Below are positions 16,626 through 24,420 of a stretch of 33,975 nucleotides of DNA, one piece after another. The notes beneath the pieces were generated by a model. The model saw nothing but the letters and a program-made list of their open reading frames with translations. It did not search any database and was not told the DNA's origin. Within the stretch, counting starts at the first letter, position 1. Every line of letters begins with the position of its first letter. The translations under genes and the position numbers were made by a program. This DNA is from Solidesulfovibrio sp. (lineage in GTDB: Bacteria; Desulfobacterota; Desulfovibrionia; Desulfovibrionales; Desulfovibrionaceae): positions 1 through 33,975 of the forward strand of contig NZ_JARKOZ010000033.1 of assembly GCF_029978005.1 (NCBI RefSeq), given 5' to 3'.

Positions 16626-17804
16626 ATGCAGTTCTTCGATTTCAGGACCGCTTGCGTCATCTATTTGTGCAGCCACGTCTGCATCGCCGTGCTGCTGTCC
16701 GTGGCCTTTTCCGACAAGCGGGCCCGGGGGGCGCGGCTGTGGATCGTCGGGCTCGTGGCCCAGATACTGTCCGTTCCGTTCTTCGTTTTGCGTTCCTCGC
16801 CGCCCGGGCCTTTCCCCCTCCTGGCGGGCAACGCCCTTTTCGCCTTGTCCTGGGTGTGCTTCTGGGCGTCCTTCGACGTCTTTTTCGGCAACAAGCGCTC
16901 CTTTTGGAGCTATGCCCTGCCGCCGGCGCTGGCGGCTGTCGTCGCCGCCGTCTTCGCCGGCGCGGTCAAGCCCAGGGTCCTGCTGCTGACGACTATCTTC
17001 GCCGCCGAGGCCTGGTGCATCGCGGCCGTGGTGCTGCGCCGCGTCCGGGAGTTCCGGGCCCGGGTGATCCTCATGCTCGGGGCCGGCTACCTGCTGGCCG
17101 GCTGCTCGTACCTGGTGCGGGCCGGGGTGGTGCTCCTTTCCCCGCAAGACTTTCCCGACCCCTTCGCCCCGAGTCTGGGCCAGAACGTGGCCATGCTGCT
17201 GTCCGTGCCGAGCCTGTTGGCCTGCACCTTGGGCTTCGTGCTCCTGCACAGGGACATGGCCGAGGAGGAGGTCCGCCGCCTGGCCGACAGCGATCCCCTG
17301 ACCGGCCTGCAGAACCGCCGGGGCTTCGAGGCGGCCTTCACCCGGGAACTGCGCGGCGCGGCCCGCGCCGGAGCCTGGACGAGCCTCGCCCTGGTGGACA
17401 TCGACCACTTCAAGGCCGTCAACGACCGCCATGGCCACGGTCTGGGCGACGAGGCCCTGCGCCTGTTGGCCCGGATCGTCGTCCGGGAGCTGCGCGGCGA
17501 CGACTGCGTGGCCCGCATCGGCGGCGACGAGTTCTGCGTGCTGCTGCCCGGGGCTGCGCCCGAGCGTGCCGCCGCGGTGGCCGAGCGTCTGCGCCTGGCC
17601 GTGGCCAGCCACGACTGGCGCGCCCTGGGCCTGGCCGATCCCCTGACCGTGACCATCGGCCTGTCCAGCCACCGGGGCGGCGCGGACGACGCCGGCGAGG
17701 ACTTCCTGCGTCTGGCCGACATGGCCCTGCTCGCGGCCAAGCAGATGGCCCGCGACATGGTCCTGCACGCCGACGCCCTGTCCCGCCGCTCCGCCGACGC
17801 CTGA
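16626..17804 (+). CDS. Diguanylate cyclase with multi-pass membrane sensor
   Basis: About 392 aa. The N-terminal half has roughly six to seven hydrophobic helices (from CVIYLCSHVCIAVLL to VPSLLACTLGFVLL), like other integral-membrane sensor cyclases. The C-terminal GGDEF domain is intact: DPLTGLQNRRGF, DIDHFKAVNDRHGH, and the active site GGDEF at about residue 298-302. RGDD five residues before it fits the RxxD product-inhibition site. Start choice is uncertain. The ATG at 16626 (MQFFDFRTACVIY) suits the first helix but lacks a clear ribosome site; an in-frame ATG at 16584 has GAGGA too close. No partner gene is adjacent. The signal may be membrane-borne or a small hydrophobic ligand. Confidence 0.85.
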   Translation: MQFFDFRTACVIYLCSHVCIAVLLSVAFSDKRARGARLWIVGLVAQILSVPFFVLRSSPPGPFPLLAGNALFALSWVCFWASFDVFFGNKRSFWSYALPPALAAVVAAVFAGAVKPRVLLLTTIFAAEAWCIAAVVLRRVREFRARVILMLGAGYLLAGCSYLVRAGVVLLSPQDFPDPFAPSLGQNVAMLLSVPSLLACTLGFVLLHRDMAEEEVRRLADSDPLTGLQNRRGFEAAFTRELRGAARAGAWTSLALVDIDHFKAVNDRHGHGLGDEALRLLARIVVRELRGDDCVARIGGDEFCVLLPGAAPERAAAVAERLRLAVASHDWRALGLADPLTVTIGLSSHRGGADDAGEDFLRLADMALLAAKQMARDMVLHADALSRRSADA

Positions 17805-17888
17805 CCTTCCCCTCGTGCGGGGATGCGCCGGGCTGGGGGCAGGGGAGAGGGGCTGACCAATCCCCCCGGGCCTCGCCTCGCCCCTTCG

Positions 17889-17937
17889 CCTCCCGGACCG
17901 CGGGAGGCCTGGCCTGCCCCCGCGCGGGGGACAGGCC
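17889..17937. repeat. Two adjacent GC-rich hairpins after the diguanylate cyclase
   Basis: CCTCCCG (17889-17895) pairs with CGGGAGG (17901-17907) around a 5-nt loop. Next, GGCCTGCCCCCGC (17911-17923) pairs with GCGGGGGACAGGCC (17924-17937) apart from a one-base bulge. There is no T-run, so this is more likely a repeat or a 3'-end structure than a classic terminator. Confidence 0.55.
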
Positions 17938-18093
17938 ACGATCACGATGCTCTTCTTGTGGATTTTCCAACCGGGAAGCCTCGCCGATTTTGCGGCCTCC
18001 CTGTGGAAAAGTCCTTGGCTCCGGCCGGGTTGCGCCACCGTGGCCGTCTCCCTTGCCGCGACCGTCACGTAAAGTAAAATTTTCGTGTCTTTT

Positions 18094-18122
18094 TATAAGG
18101 TTGTCGGCGGCGCGACAACTTT
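18094..18122 (+). promoter_or_regulatory. Palindrome at the putative promoter of the trmO-GTPase-ABC operon
   Basis: AAGGTTGTCG (18097-18106) and CGACAACTTT (18113-18122) are inverted repeats (9 of 10 pairs) around a 6-nt spacer GCGGCG. A TATAAG hexamer (18094-18099), a possible -10, overlaps the left arm. Position and symmetry suit an operator over the transcription start, about 130 nt before the first gene. The regulator is unknown; a matching -35 was not found. Confidence 0.4.
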
Positions 18123-18251
18123 GTATCGCGTAAAAACGGAATTGTCCGGTCCGATTGTCGGTCAAGCCGGAAAACCAGCGATTCCGCGCCGTCCGCCCTG
18201 GCCCGATTCTTGATGCAGCCGATCGGGGCGTCCGGCCTCCAAGGAAACGAC

Positions 18252-18749
18252 GTGAACGACCAGACGCAAGAAGGCATCGCCTACCGCGCCATCGGCATCC
18301 TGCGTTCGCCCTTTCGCGACATCCAGGGCATGCCCATCCAGCCCGTGGGGGCTCTGGGCGTGGCCGGCCACGTGGAGGTGCACCCGGATTTCGCCGGCGG
18401 CCTGCGCGACCTGGAAGGCTTTTCCCACGTCTTCCTGCTCTATCACCTGCACCGGGTGACGGGCTACGACCTCGTCGTGCGGCCTTTCCTCGACAACGCC
18501 GACCATGGCATCTTCGCCACCCGCTCGCCCAAGCGGCCCAACCCCATCGGCCTGTCCGTGCTGGAACTGGCCGGCGTCGAGGGGCACGTGGTGCGCCTGC
18601 GCAACGTGGACGTCCTCGACGGCACTCCGGTGCTCGACATCAAGCCCTATGTGCCGCATTTTGACGTCTGGCAGGCCGGCCGCATCGGCTGGTTCGACGC
18701 CAAGGCCGAAAACGCCGGGAACTACATTTCCGACGACCGCTTTCGTTAA
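18252..18749 (+). CDS. trmO: TsaA/TrmO-like SAM-binding protein
   Basis: 165-aa protein of the TsaA/TrmO beta-barrel family. In E. coli, TrmO uses SAM to methylate N6 of threonylcarbamoyl-adenosine 37 in tRNA-Thr. Family signatures: AIGILRSPF at the start, the central FSHVFLLYHLHR, TRSPKRPNPIGLS and VLDGTPVLDIKPYVP. This is the short single-domain form without the C-terminal extension of E. coli TrmO. I chose the GTG at 18252, preceded by AAGGA at 6 nt; an in-frame ATG at 18210 lacks a ribosome site. It heads an operon with a metallochaperone-type GTPase, an ABC ATPase and a binding protein, so its role here may differ from tRNA modification. The symbol is by family and the function is not proven. 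Confidence 0.85.
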   Translation: MNDQTQEGIAYRAIGILRSPFRDIQGMPIQPVGALGVAGHVEVHPDFAGGLRDLEGFSHVFLLYHLHRVTGYDLVVRPFLDNADHGIFATRSPKRPNPIGLSVLELAGVEGHVVRLRNVDVLDGTPVLDIKPYVPHFDVWQAGRIGWFDAKAENAGNYISDDRFR

Positions 18750-18775
18750 CCCCGCCGAGGAGAAATCAAGCCTTC

Positions 18776-19474
18776 ATGAAATGCGTCACCGTGGCCGGAC
18801 CGCCCTCGTCCGGCAAGACGTCGATCCTGCTCAAGGCCGCCGCCGTCCTGGCCGGACGCGGCCAGCGCCTGGGCGTGGTCAAGTTCGACTGCCTGGCCAG
18901 CCGCGACCGCGAGGCCTTCGCCGCCGCCGGGGTCCCGGCCGTGGTCGGGCTGTCCGGGGCGCTGTGCCCGGACCATTTCTACGTGTGCAATGCCGCCGAC
19001 GCCTTCGCCTGGGGAGCGCGCCAGGGACTGTCCATCCTGGCCGTGGAAAGCGCTGGCCTCTGCAACCGCTGCGCCCCCCACATCGAGGGGGTGCTGGCCG
19101 TGTGCGTGGTGGACAGCCTTTCCGGCGTGGACACCCCGGCCAAGATCGGCCCCATGCTGCGCCTGGCCGACGTGGTGGCCGTGACCAAGGGCGACGTGGT
19201 CTCCCAGGCCGAGCGCGAGGTCTTCGCCTTCCGGGTGCGCCGGGTCAATCCCCGGGCCACGGTGCTCTTCGTCAGCGGCCTTACCGGCCAGGGGGCCGAC
19301 GCCCTGGCCCACGTCATCGCCGCCGCGCCCGAGACGCCGACCCTCGACGGCGCGACGCTTCGCTTCACCATGCCCGCCGCCGTGTGCTCCTACTGCCTGG
19401 GCCAGCGCCGGGTGGGCGCGGACCACCAGATGGGCAACGTGCGCAAGATGGATTTCTCCGAGGTCGCCCCGTGA
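18776..19474 (+). CDS. HypB/CobW-like GTPase with three cysteine pairs
   Basis: 232-aa SIMIBI-class GTPase. Walker A GPPSSGKTS is at residues 8-16; an ESAGLC motif near 91-96 resembles the G3E family; TKGD at about 137-140 is a variant of the NKxD guanine-specificity motif. Cysteines come in pairs: Cys64 and Cys71 (LCPDHFYVC), Cys96 and Cys99 (CNRC), Cys204 and Cys207 (CSYC, followed by LGQRRVGADHQMGN). HypB, UreG and CobW relatives deliver nickel, cobalt or zinc to enzymes, so a metal-handling role is inferred; no known target gene is adjacent. GAGGAGA lies upstream of the ATG. The stop overlaps the next gene's GTG start by 4 nt. There is no His-rich tail. Confidence 0.8.
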   Translation: MKCVTVAGPPSSGKTSILLKAAAVLAGRGQRLGVVKFDCLASRDREAFAAAGVPAVVGLSGALCPDHFYVCNAADAFAWGARQGLSILAVESAGLCNRCAPHIEGVLAVCVVDSLSGVDTPAKIGPMLRLADVVAVTKGDVVSQAEREVFAFRVRRVNPRATVLFVSGLTGQGADALAHVIAAAPETPTLDGATLRFTMPAAVCSYCLGQRRVGADHQMGNVRKMDFSEVAP

Positions 19475-20484
19475 CCGGGTCGAGCCGGGAGATGGCCCGG
19501 CCGTTCAAGGAACTGTGGCGCGAGCTCGGGGCCAGCCGCGACTTCTTCGCCGTTCAGGGCCTGCCCGCGCCCGCGCCCGAGGCCACGCCCGAGGCCTATT
19601 TCGCCGCCCTGGGCGAGGCGGTCCTCATCGAGGCCGGCTGCTCCCGCGAGGAGCTGGCCGCCCGTTTCGGGAAGTTCCTGGCCGCCCTTGGCCGCATCGA
19701 CGCCGCGCCGCCCGTGGTCGCGTCCATGACCGTGCGCGGCGGCGCGGACAAGCGCGGCCGGCCCGAGACCCTCGACATCACCCTCGTGCCCGGCGACGTG
19801 GTGGCCCTGGTCGGCCCCACCGGTTCGGGCAAGAGCCGGTTTCTGGCCGACGTCGAATGGCTGGCCGACGCCGACACCCCCACCGGTCGGCGCGTGCTCC
19901 TGGACGGCGCGCCCGCCGACGCCGCCCGCCGCTTGTCGCTTTCCGGCCGGCTGGTGGCCCAGCTCTCCCAGAACATGCATTTCGTCATGGACATGGCCGT
20001 GGGGCCGTTTCTTTGCGCCCACGCCGAGAGTCGCCTGCTGGCCGATCCCGACCGGGCCGCCGCCGAGGTGACGGCGCTGGCCAACGAGCTGGCCGGCGAG
20101 CCCTTCGACGCCGCCACGCCCCTGACCGCCCTGTCCGGCGGCCAGAGCCGGGCGCTCATGATCGCCGACGTGGCCCGCCTGTGCGCCTCGCCCGTGGTGC
20201 TCGTGGACGAGATCGAAAACGCCGGCATCGACCGCCGCCGCGCCATCGCGCTTCTCACCGGCAGCGGCAAGATCGTGCTCGTGGCCACCCACGACCCGCT
20301 GCTGGCCCTGCTCGCCTCGCGCCGCCTGGTCTTTTCCGGCGGGGCCGTGGCCCATACCCTCGAAACCTCGCCGGCCGAACGCCGGGCCCTCGCGGAACTG
20401 GCCGCCCTGGACGCCGTCCTCACCCGGGCCAGAGAGGACCTGCGCCTGGGACGCACGGTCGCCGCGCACAAGGAGACGCACTGA
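19471..20484 (+). CDS. Soluble ABC ATPase with extra N-terminal helical domain
   Basis: 337 aa starting at GTG in the GTGA overlap with the GTPase gene. Residues about 1-85 are a helical domain, not part of the cassette. The ABC core follows: Walker A GPTGSGKS at about 115-122, Q-loop QLSQNMHFVMD, signature LSGGQ at about 221-225, Walker B VVLVDEIENAG, and switch histidine ATHDP. The residue after the Walker B Asp is Glu, so ATP hydrolysis should work. No transmembrane protein exists in the operon. The N-terminal domain resembles by eye that of the next gene product: both have RD..A..GL/V, then an aromatic, and end near G(C/L)(S/T)..(E/A)L. I infer a non-transport ABC protein acting with the cytosolic binding protein. 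Confidence 0.82.
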   Translation: MTGSSREMARPFKELWRELGASRDFFAVQGLPAPAPEATPEAYFAALGEAVLIEAGCSREELAARFGKFLAALGRIDAAPPVVASMTVRGGADKRGRPETLDITLVPGDVVALVGPTGSGKSRFLADVEWLADADTPTGRRVLLDGAPADAARRLSLSGRLVAQLSQNMHFVMDMAVGPFLCAHAESRLLADPDRAAAEVTALANELAGEPFDAATPLTALSGGQSRALMIADVARLCASPVVLVDEIENAGIDRRRAIALLTGSGKIVLVATHDPLLALLASRRLVFSGGAVAHTLETSPAERRALAELAALDAVLTRAREDLRLGRTVAAHKETH

Positions 20485-21692
20485 TGGAAGAAGGCGCTCT
20501 CGACTGGCCGGTCACCCGGTTTCTGGCCCGTCATCCCGCCGCCCGCGACGCCCTGGCCGGCCTGGGTGTCGCCGCCGTGGCCGACGCCGAATTCCTGGCC
20601 TCGGCCGCGCCGTTTCTGACCATGGCCACGCTGCTTTCCCTGCACGGCCTGACCCCGGCCGCCCTCGACCGGGCCCTGGCCGGGGCCGGGCCCGCCGCCG
20701 GCATGGTGCCGCTTTTCTGCGACGGCTACCGCGCCGATGGGACCGGGCCGCGCATGTTCTTAAGCCTCCCCTGTCCCCTCAAGGCCCCCATGGGCATCGC
20801 CCTGGAAAACCTCAAGGAACGCCTGGGGCCGGATTTCCCCTGGCCGCGCATCTTCATGGACAGCTGCGGCAAGCACACCCTCAACGACCTGGCCGCCGGG
20901 CTGACCACGGCCCGGGAAGTGCCGGATCTCATCGTTTCCGCGGGCCTCAACGGCTTCTTGTCCAAGAGCTTTCGCGACCGCTTCGCGGACGGCGGCCTGC
21001 TGGCCAGGCTGCCCCAGGAGATGCACCCGGCCCTGGCCCGCGCGGGCCTGGCCGACCCGCGCGGCGTGTGCCGCATCTACGGCGTCAACCCGCTGGTCAT
21101 CGCCGTGGTCGTCTCCCGCCTGGGCGGGCTGCCCGTGCCGCGCTCCTTCGACGATCTGCTCGATCCGGCCTACGCCGGCAGGATCGGCCTGTGCGGACCG
21201 CCGGAAACCGCCGGCGACTCCACGCTGCTCCTCGACATCCGCCTGCGCCACGGGCCCGGGGCCGTGGCCGCCCTGGGCCGGGCCATGGTCTGCGACACCC
21301 ACCCGTCCCAGATCTTCCGCCCCGCCCCGGGGACCAACCCGCCGCCCATCGGCGTCATGCCCTCTTTCTTCGCCACCGCCGCGCCGCGCCGCGACGACGT
21401 GCGCCTCGTCTGGCCCGAGGAGGGCGGCCTCGTCTCGCCGCTTTTCGTCATGGTCAAGGAAAAGGCCCTGCCCACCCTCGGCCCGCTGGTGGAGTTCTTC
21501 ACCGGCCCGGAAACCGCCGCCATCAGCGCCGGGGCGCTTATCCCCCCCACCTGCCCGGATGCGCCTTCGGGCCTGCCCCAGGGGGCCAAGGTCGGCTTCA
21601 TCGGCTGGGACGTGCTCGAAGCCAACGACCTGGGAGCCCTCATCGCCGAAGCCGGCGCGACCTTCGCGGAAGCGTACTACGCCTCGCACTGA
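20484..21692 (+). CDS. Cytosolic substrate-binding-protein-like protein (PBP2 fold) with DUF1858-like N-terminus
   Basis: 402 aa, starting one base inside the ABC gene's stop (TGATG), with AAGGAG upstream. Residues about 1-75 form a helical module like DUF1858/ScdA_N (DWPVTRFLARHPAARDALAGLGV) but without its cysteine pair. The rest resembles iron-type type II binding proteins: YGVNPLVIAVVVSRLGGLP, SFDDLLDPAYAGRIGLCGPPETAGDS, and WPEEGGLVSPLFVMVKEKA. There is no signal peptide, Tat motif or lipobox, so it should stay in the cytosol, which is very unusual for this fold. A Cys and a His in MDSCGKHTLND could bind metal. It could scavenge or present a metal or a metallocofactor to the ATPase. The ligand is unknown. 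Confidence 0.8.
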   Translation: MEEGALDWPVTRFLARHPAARDALAGLGVAAVADAEFLASAAPFLTMATLLSLHGLTPAALDRALAGAGPAAGMVPLFCDGYRADGTGPRMFLSLPCPLKAPMGIALENLKERLGPDFPWPRIFMDSCGKHTLNDLAAGLTTAREVPDLIVSAGLNGFLSKSFRDRFADGGLLARLPQEMHPALARAGLADPRGVCRIYGVNPLVIAVVVSRLGGLPVPRSFDDLLDPAYAGRIGLCGPPETAGDSTLLLDIRLRHGPGAVAALGRAMVCDTHPSQIFRPAPGTNPPPIGVMPSFFATAAPRRDDVRLVWPEEGGLVSPLFVMVKEKALPTLGPLVEFFTGPETAAISAGALIPPTCPDAPSGLPQGAKVGFIGWDVLEANDLGALIAEAGATFAEAYYASH

Positions 21693-21693
21693 C

Positions 21694-21898
21694 GGGGCTT
21701 TGCCCCGAACCCCACCAGGGCGTTGCCCTGGACCCACTGGGGGGAGTCACTCCCCCCAGGCCCCCCGACCGGCGTGGTCGGGCGGGGAGGGCTGCGGTCA
21801 CCGGGGCGGCTGGCGTTGGCGGAACGAAGATGGGGGCGGAATTTTCCCTGCCGCTGCCGCTGCTTCGCGGCAGGCTCGGCAGGAAAAATTCCGCCCCC
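21694..21898. repeat. Array of consecutive hairpins ending in a large imperfect palindrome
   Basis: Directly after the operon's last stop: GGGGC/GCCCC (21694-21706), CCAGGGC/GCCCTGG (21715-21731), CTGGGGGGA/TCCCCCCAG (21737-21759) and CGACC/GGTCG (21766-21780). Then a 22-bp arm at 21832-21853 pairs with 21877-21898 with one mismatch and encloses an inner stem CTGCCGC/GCGGCAG. The last could act as a terminator in both directions because its arms contain T-runs and A-runs. The regular series looks like a dispersed intergenic repeat (REP or MITE type). I cannot count copies from one window. Confidence 0.7.
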
Positions 21899-22543
<645 letters not shown>

Positions 22544-22671
22544 TCGCGCGTTTCCCGACGGGAGACGGGGAAAGCGCGGGGAGGATGCACGATACGGCGC
22601 GCGCGGGCAGGCGCAGCGTCTTTGCCGGGACGGTTTCCCGTAGGGACGTCCCGTTTGCCTGGAGGCACATG

Positions 22672-23034
22672 ATGGCTTGCACCAATGGAAAATGCGAATT
22701 GTCGTCCAGCGTGCGCCAGCTGCGCGAGGCCGGCATGGAGGCCCTGGACCGAGGCGACATGGAGGGGGCCGAGGAACTCCTGCGCCGGTCGGTTACGCTT
22801 TCGGAAAAAGGCGGCGGCGTGAATACGGCCACGGCCCATTCGGTCTTCCGCCTGGGCCAGGCGCTGCACGAGGCCGGCCGCGCCGACGAGGCGGCCCGGG
22901 AATTCGAGAAGGCTCTGACCCTGGTGCGCGAGCGTGCCGGTTGCGGCAGCAAGCTCTACCAGACGATCCTCGGGCATTTCGCCGAAGTTCTTCCCGGGCG
23001 GGCTCCTGCCTGGGAATGCGCGGCGACTCTCTAG
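22672..23034 (+). CDS. Small TPR-like protein, 120 aa
   Basis: The protein has two to three tetratricopeptide-like helical hairpins: LREAGMEALDRGDMEGAEELLRRSV, then FRLGQALHEAGRADEAAREFEKAL. Cysteines sit near both ends (MACTNGKCEL; RAGCGSK). No signal peptide or membrane segment is seen. GGAGG is 6 nt before the ATG at 22672; another ATG lies immediately upstream at 22669. It is probably a protein-interaction adaptor; partner unknown. It lies between flavodoxin and the convergent H2-sensor operon, with a 129-nt gap after fld, so co-transcription is possible but not shown. Confidence 0.75.
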   Translation: MACTNGKCELSSSVRQLREAGMEALDRGDMEGAEELLRRSVTLSEKGGGVNTATAHSVFRLGQALHEAGRADEAAREFEKALTLVRERAGCGSKLYQTILGHFAEVLPGRAPAWECAATL

Positions 23035-23054
23035 CGCGGGGAGCCTTGAAAATC

Positions 23055-23126
23055 CGGGAGTATTCTCAAAAAATACTCCCGCTTCAGCATGTTGTCCGCG
23101 AAACGCAGGTACACGTATTCGCGGAC
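23055..23126. repeat. Two hairpins in the convergent gap
   Basis: CGGGAGTATT (23055-23064) pairs with AATACTCCCG (23072-23081). GTCCGCGAA (23094-23102) pairs with TTCGCGGAC (23118-23126). On the minus strand the first is followed by GATTTTC and could terminate the phosphatase operon. Confidence 0.55.
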
Positions 23127-23165
23127 GCGGGATTCGCGCGATCGGCCGAAGGCCTGTTGCGCGAC

Positions 23166-23210
23166 GCGCCCCGTCCGGATCGGCGGTTTCCGGCGGGGCG
23201 CGGTTTTTTT
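23166..23210 (+). terminator. Rho-independent terminator after the TPR gene
   Basis: GCGCCCCG (23166-23173) pairs with CGGGGCGC (23194-23201), with an inner stem TCCGG/CCGG-type, followed by GG and seven T (23204-23210). It lies about 130 nt after the TPR stop. Confidence 0.65.
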
Positions 23211-23232
23211 CGATGTCCTGGCCGGTGCGCGG

Positions 23233-24420
23233 CTAGAACACCCGCATGTGGGTTTCCTTGAGGAACTTCTCCTCGAGCACCGTGCGGATGCGCTTGACGA
23301 TGTTGCGCCGGATCTCCAGGTCGATGGGCAGGTTGGGGTCCTGGTGCGCCTCGTTGATGCGCGCCCCGACCACGAACTCGATGGAATCGCTGTCGAGGAA
23401 GATTTCGTAAAGCTGGGTGGCCGGGTTTTTCTCGCGCGGCACCTCGTCGCTTTCCAGCAGTTGGGCGGTGCGCGTCAGCGTCAGGATGCCCTCGGTCACC
23501 AGGTCCACGCCGTCCATCTCCGCCGCCGGCGGAATGTCGCCGCCGCCCCGGCCCGGGCCCGTCAGGCAGTCGCGGATGGTCAGTTCGAGTTCCCGGGCCA
23601 CGATGTTGGCCGTGGTGCCGCCGCAGATGACCTTGCGCCCGTTGAAGTCCCCCAGGGCCTCGGCGAATTCCCTGTCGCGGCCCGAAGCGTAGGGCGGCCC
23701 GGTCAGGATGATGGTGCGCCGGGGCCGGCGCAGGTAGATCACGGCCGCGGTCATGTCGTCGAAGGCGCGCTGGAACGGCTCCTGGCGCAGGGCCTGGGAC
23801 AGGATCTTCTGCGACAGGGCCCGGGCGGAGATCTTCGGGTCCTTGCCCACCTGCTCCAGGGCGAATTCCCGGCAGCCCTTGATGCGCCAGCCCAGGCGCA
23901 GCCGCTCGGACCCCAGCCCCGCCTGGGTGATGCCGTCCGAGGTGAAGATCAGCCGGTCCCCGGGGTGCAGCGCCATGTCGTAGACCCGGATCACCCGGTC
24001 GTTGTAGCGCGGCGAGGACACTTCCTCGTACTCCAGGTTGACCGCCAGCCCGTCGCGCACCAGCGTCACGGGCGGGTTGTCCATCTCGACGACCCGCGCT
24101 CCGCCGTTGGGGTGGATGTCCACCACCGTGAAGGTGGCGTAGCTGATCTTGCGCACCTGGCACACCGGCAACGCGTCCATGATGACCTCGGCCGCGCGCA
24201 CGATGTCCGTGTCGCTGGCCGTGTACTTGAGCGCCATGGTGGCGGTCATGAGCGACAGGATCGAGGCCTTGACCCCGTGGCCGAGCCCGTCGGAGAGCAC
24301 GGCGATGGTGCGCCCCTCGTCCGGCAGGCGCAGGGTCTTGAAGGCGTCGCCGCAGATGTCCTCGCCGTGGCGGTTGCGCTGGGACGCCTCGACCTCGACG
24401 AACACCTCCTCCCGGGTCAT
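23233..24420 (-). CDS. SpoIIE/PP2C-type protein phosphatase, output of the H2 sensor
   Basis: 395 aa, soluble. The N-terminal half is a SpoIIE-like PP2C domain: the metal-binding VLSDGLGHG near residues 40-48, FTSDGITQAG, and DDMTAAVIYL, supplying the Asp ligands for Mn/Mg. The C-terminal part (about 220-395) reads RTIILTGPPYASGRDREF, then KVICGGTTANIVAREL. It is a separate conserved domain found behind such phosphatases in anaerobes; I do not know its role. The ATG overlaps the stop of the [FeFe] hydrogenase gene by 4 nt (ATGA). The expected job is to dephosphorylate a Ser/Thr target, possibly an anti-sigma-factor antagonist, in response to H2. No kinase or antagonist gene is nearby. Confidence 0.87.
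   Translation of the reverse strand: MTREEVFVEVEASQRNRHGEDICGDAFKTLRLPDEGRTIAVLSDGLGHGVKASILSLMTATMALKYTASDTDIVRAAEVIMDALPVCQVRKISYATFTVVDIHPNGGARVVEMDNPPVTLVRDGLAVNLEYEEVSSPRYNDRVIRVYDMALHPGDRLIFTSDGITQAGLGSERLRLGWRIKGCREFALEQVGKDPKISARALSQKILSQALRQEPFQRAFDDMTAAVIYLRRPRRTIILTGPPYASGRDREFAEALGDFNGRKVICGGTTANIVARELELTIRDCLTGPGRGGGDIPPAAEMDGVDLVTEGILTLTRTAQLLESDEVPREKNPATQLYEIFLDSDSIEFVVGARINEAHQDPNLPIDLEIRRNIVKRIRTVLEEKFLKETHMRVF

Larger units (their letters stand above)
17805..18251. other. Intergenic region with tandem hairpins and promoter zone of the trmO-like operon
   Basis: About 450 bases. The left part holds GC-rich hairpins, listed separately. From about 18065 the sequence turns AT-rich (TAAAGTAAAATTTTCG, TTTTTATAAGG) and carries a palindrome, consistent with the promoter of the four-gene operon that follows. 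No supported gene. Confidence 0.5.

Noticed and set aside
4605-17804. Diguanylate cyclases as degenerate sensors
   Set aside because: Both have intact GG(D/E)EF motifs and RxxD sites, so both should be active.
19515-21692. 725-aa fusion of ABC ATPase and binding protein
   Set aside because: The first part is a shifted-frame translation of the ABC gene. The binding protein starts at 20484 with AAGGAG upstream.
20484-21692. Binding protein as part of an ordinary iron importer
   Set aside because: No signal peptide, no lipobox and no permease gene in the operon.
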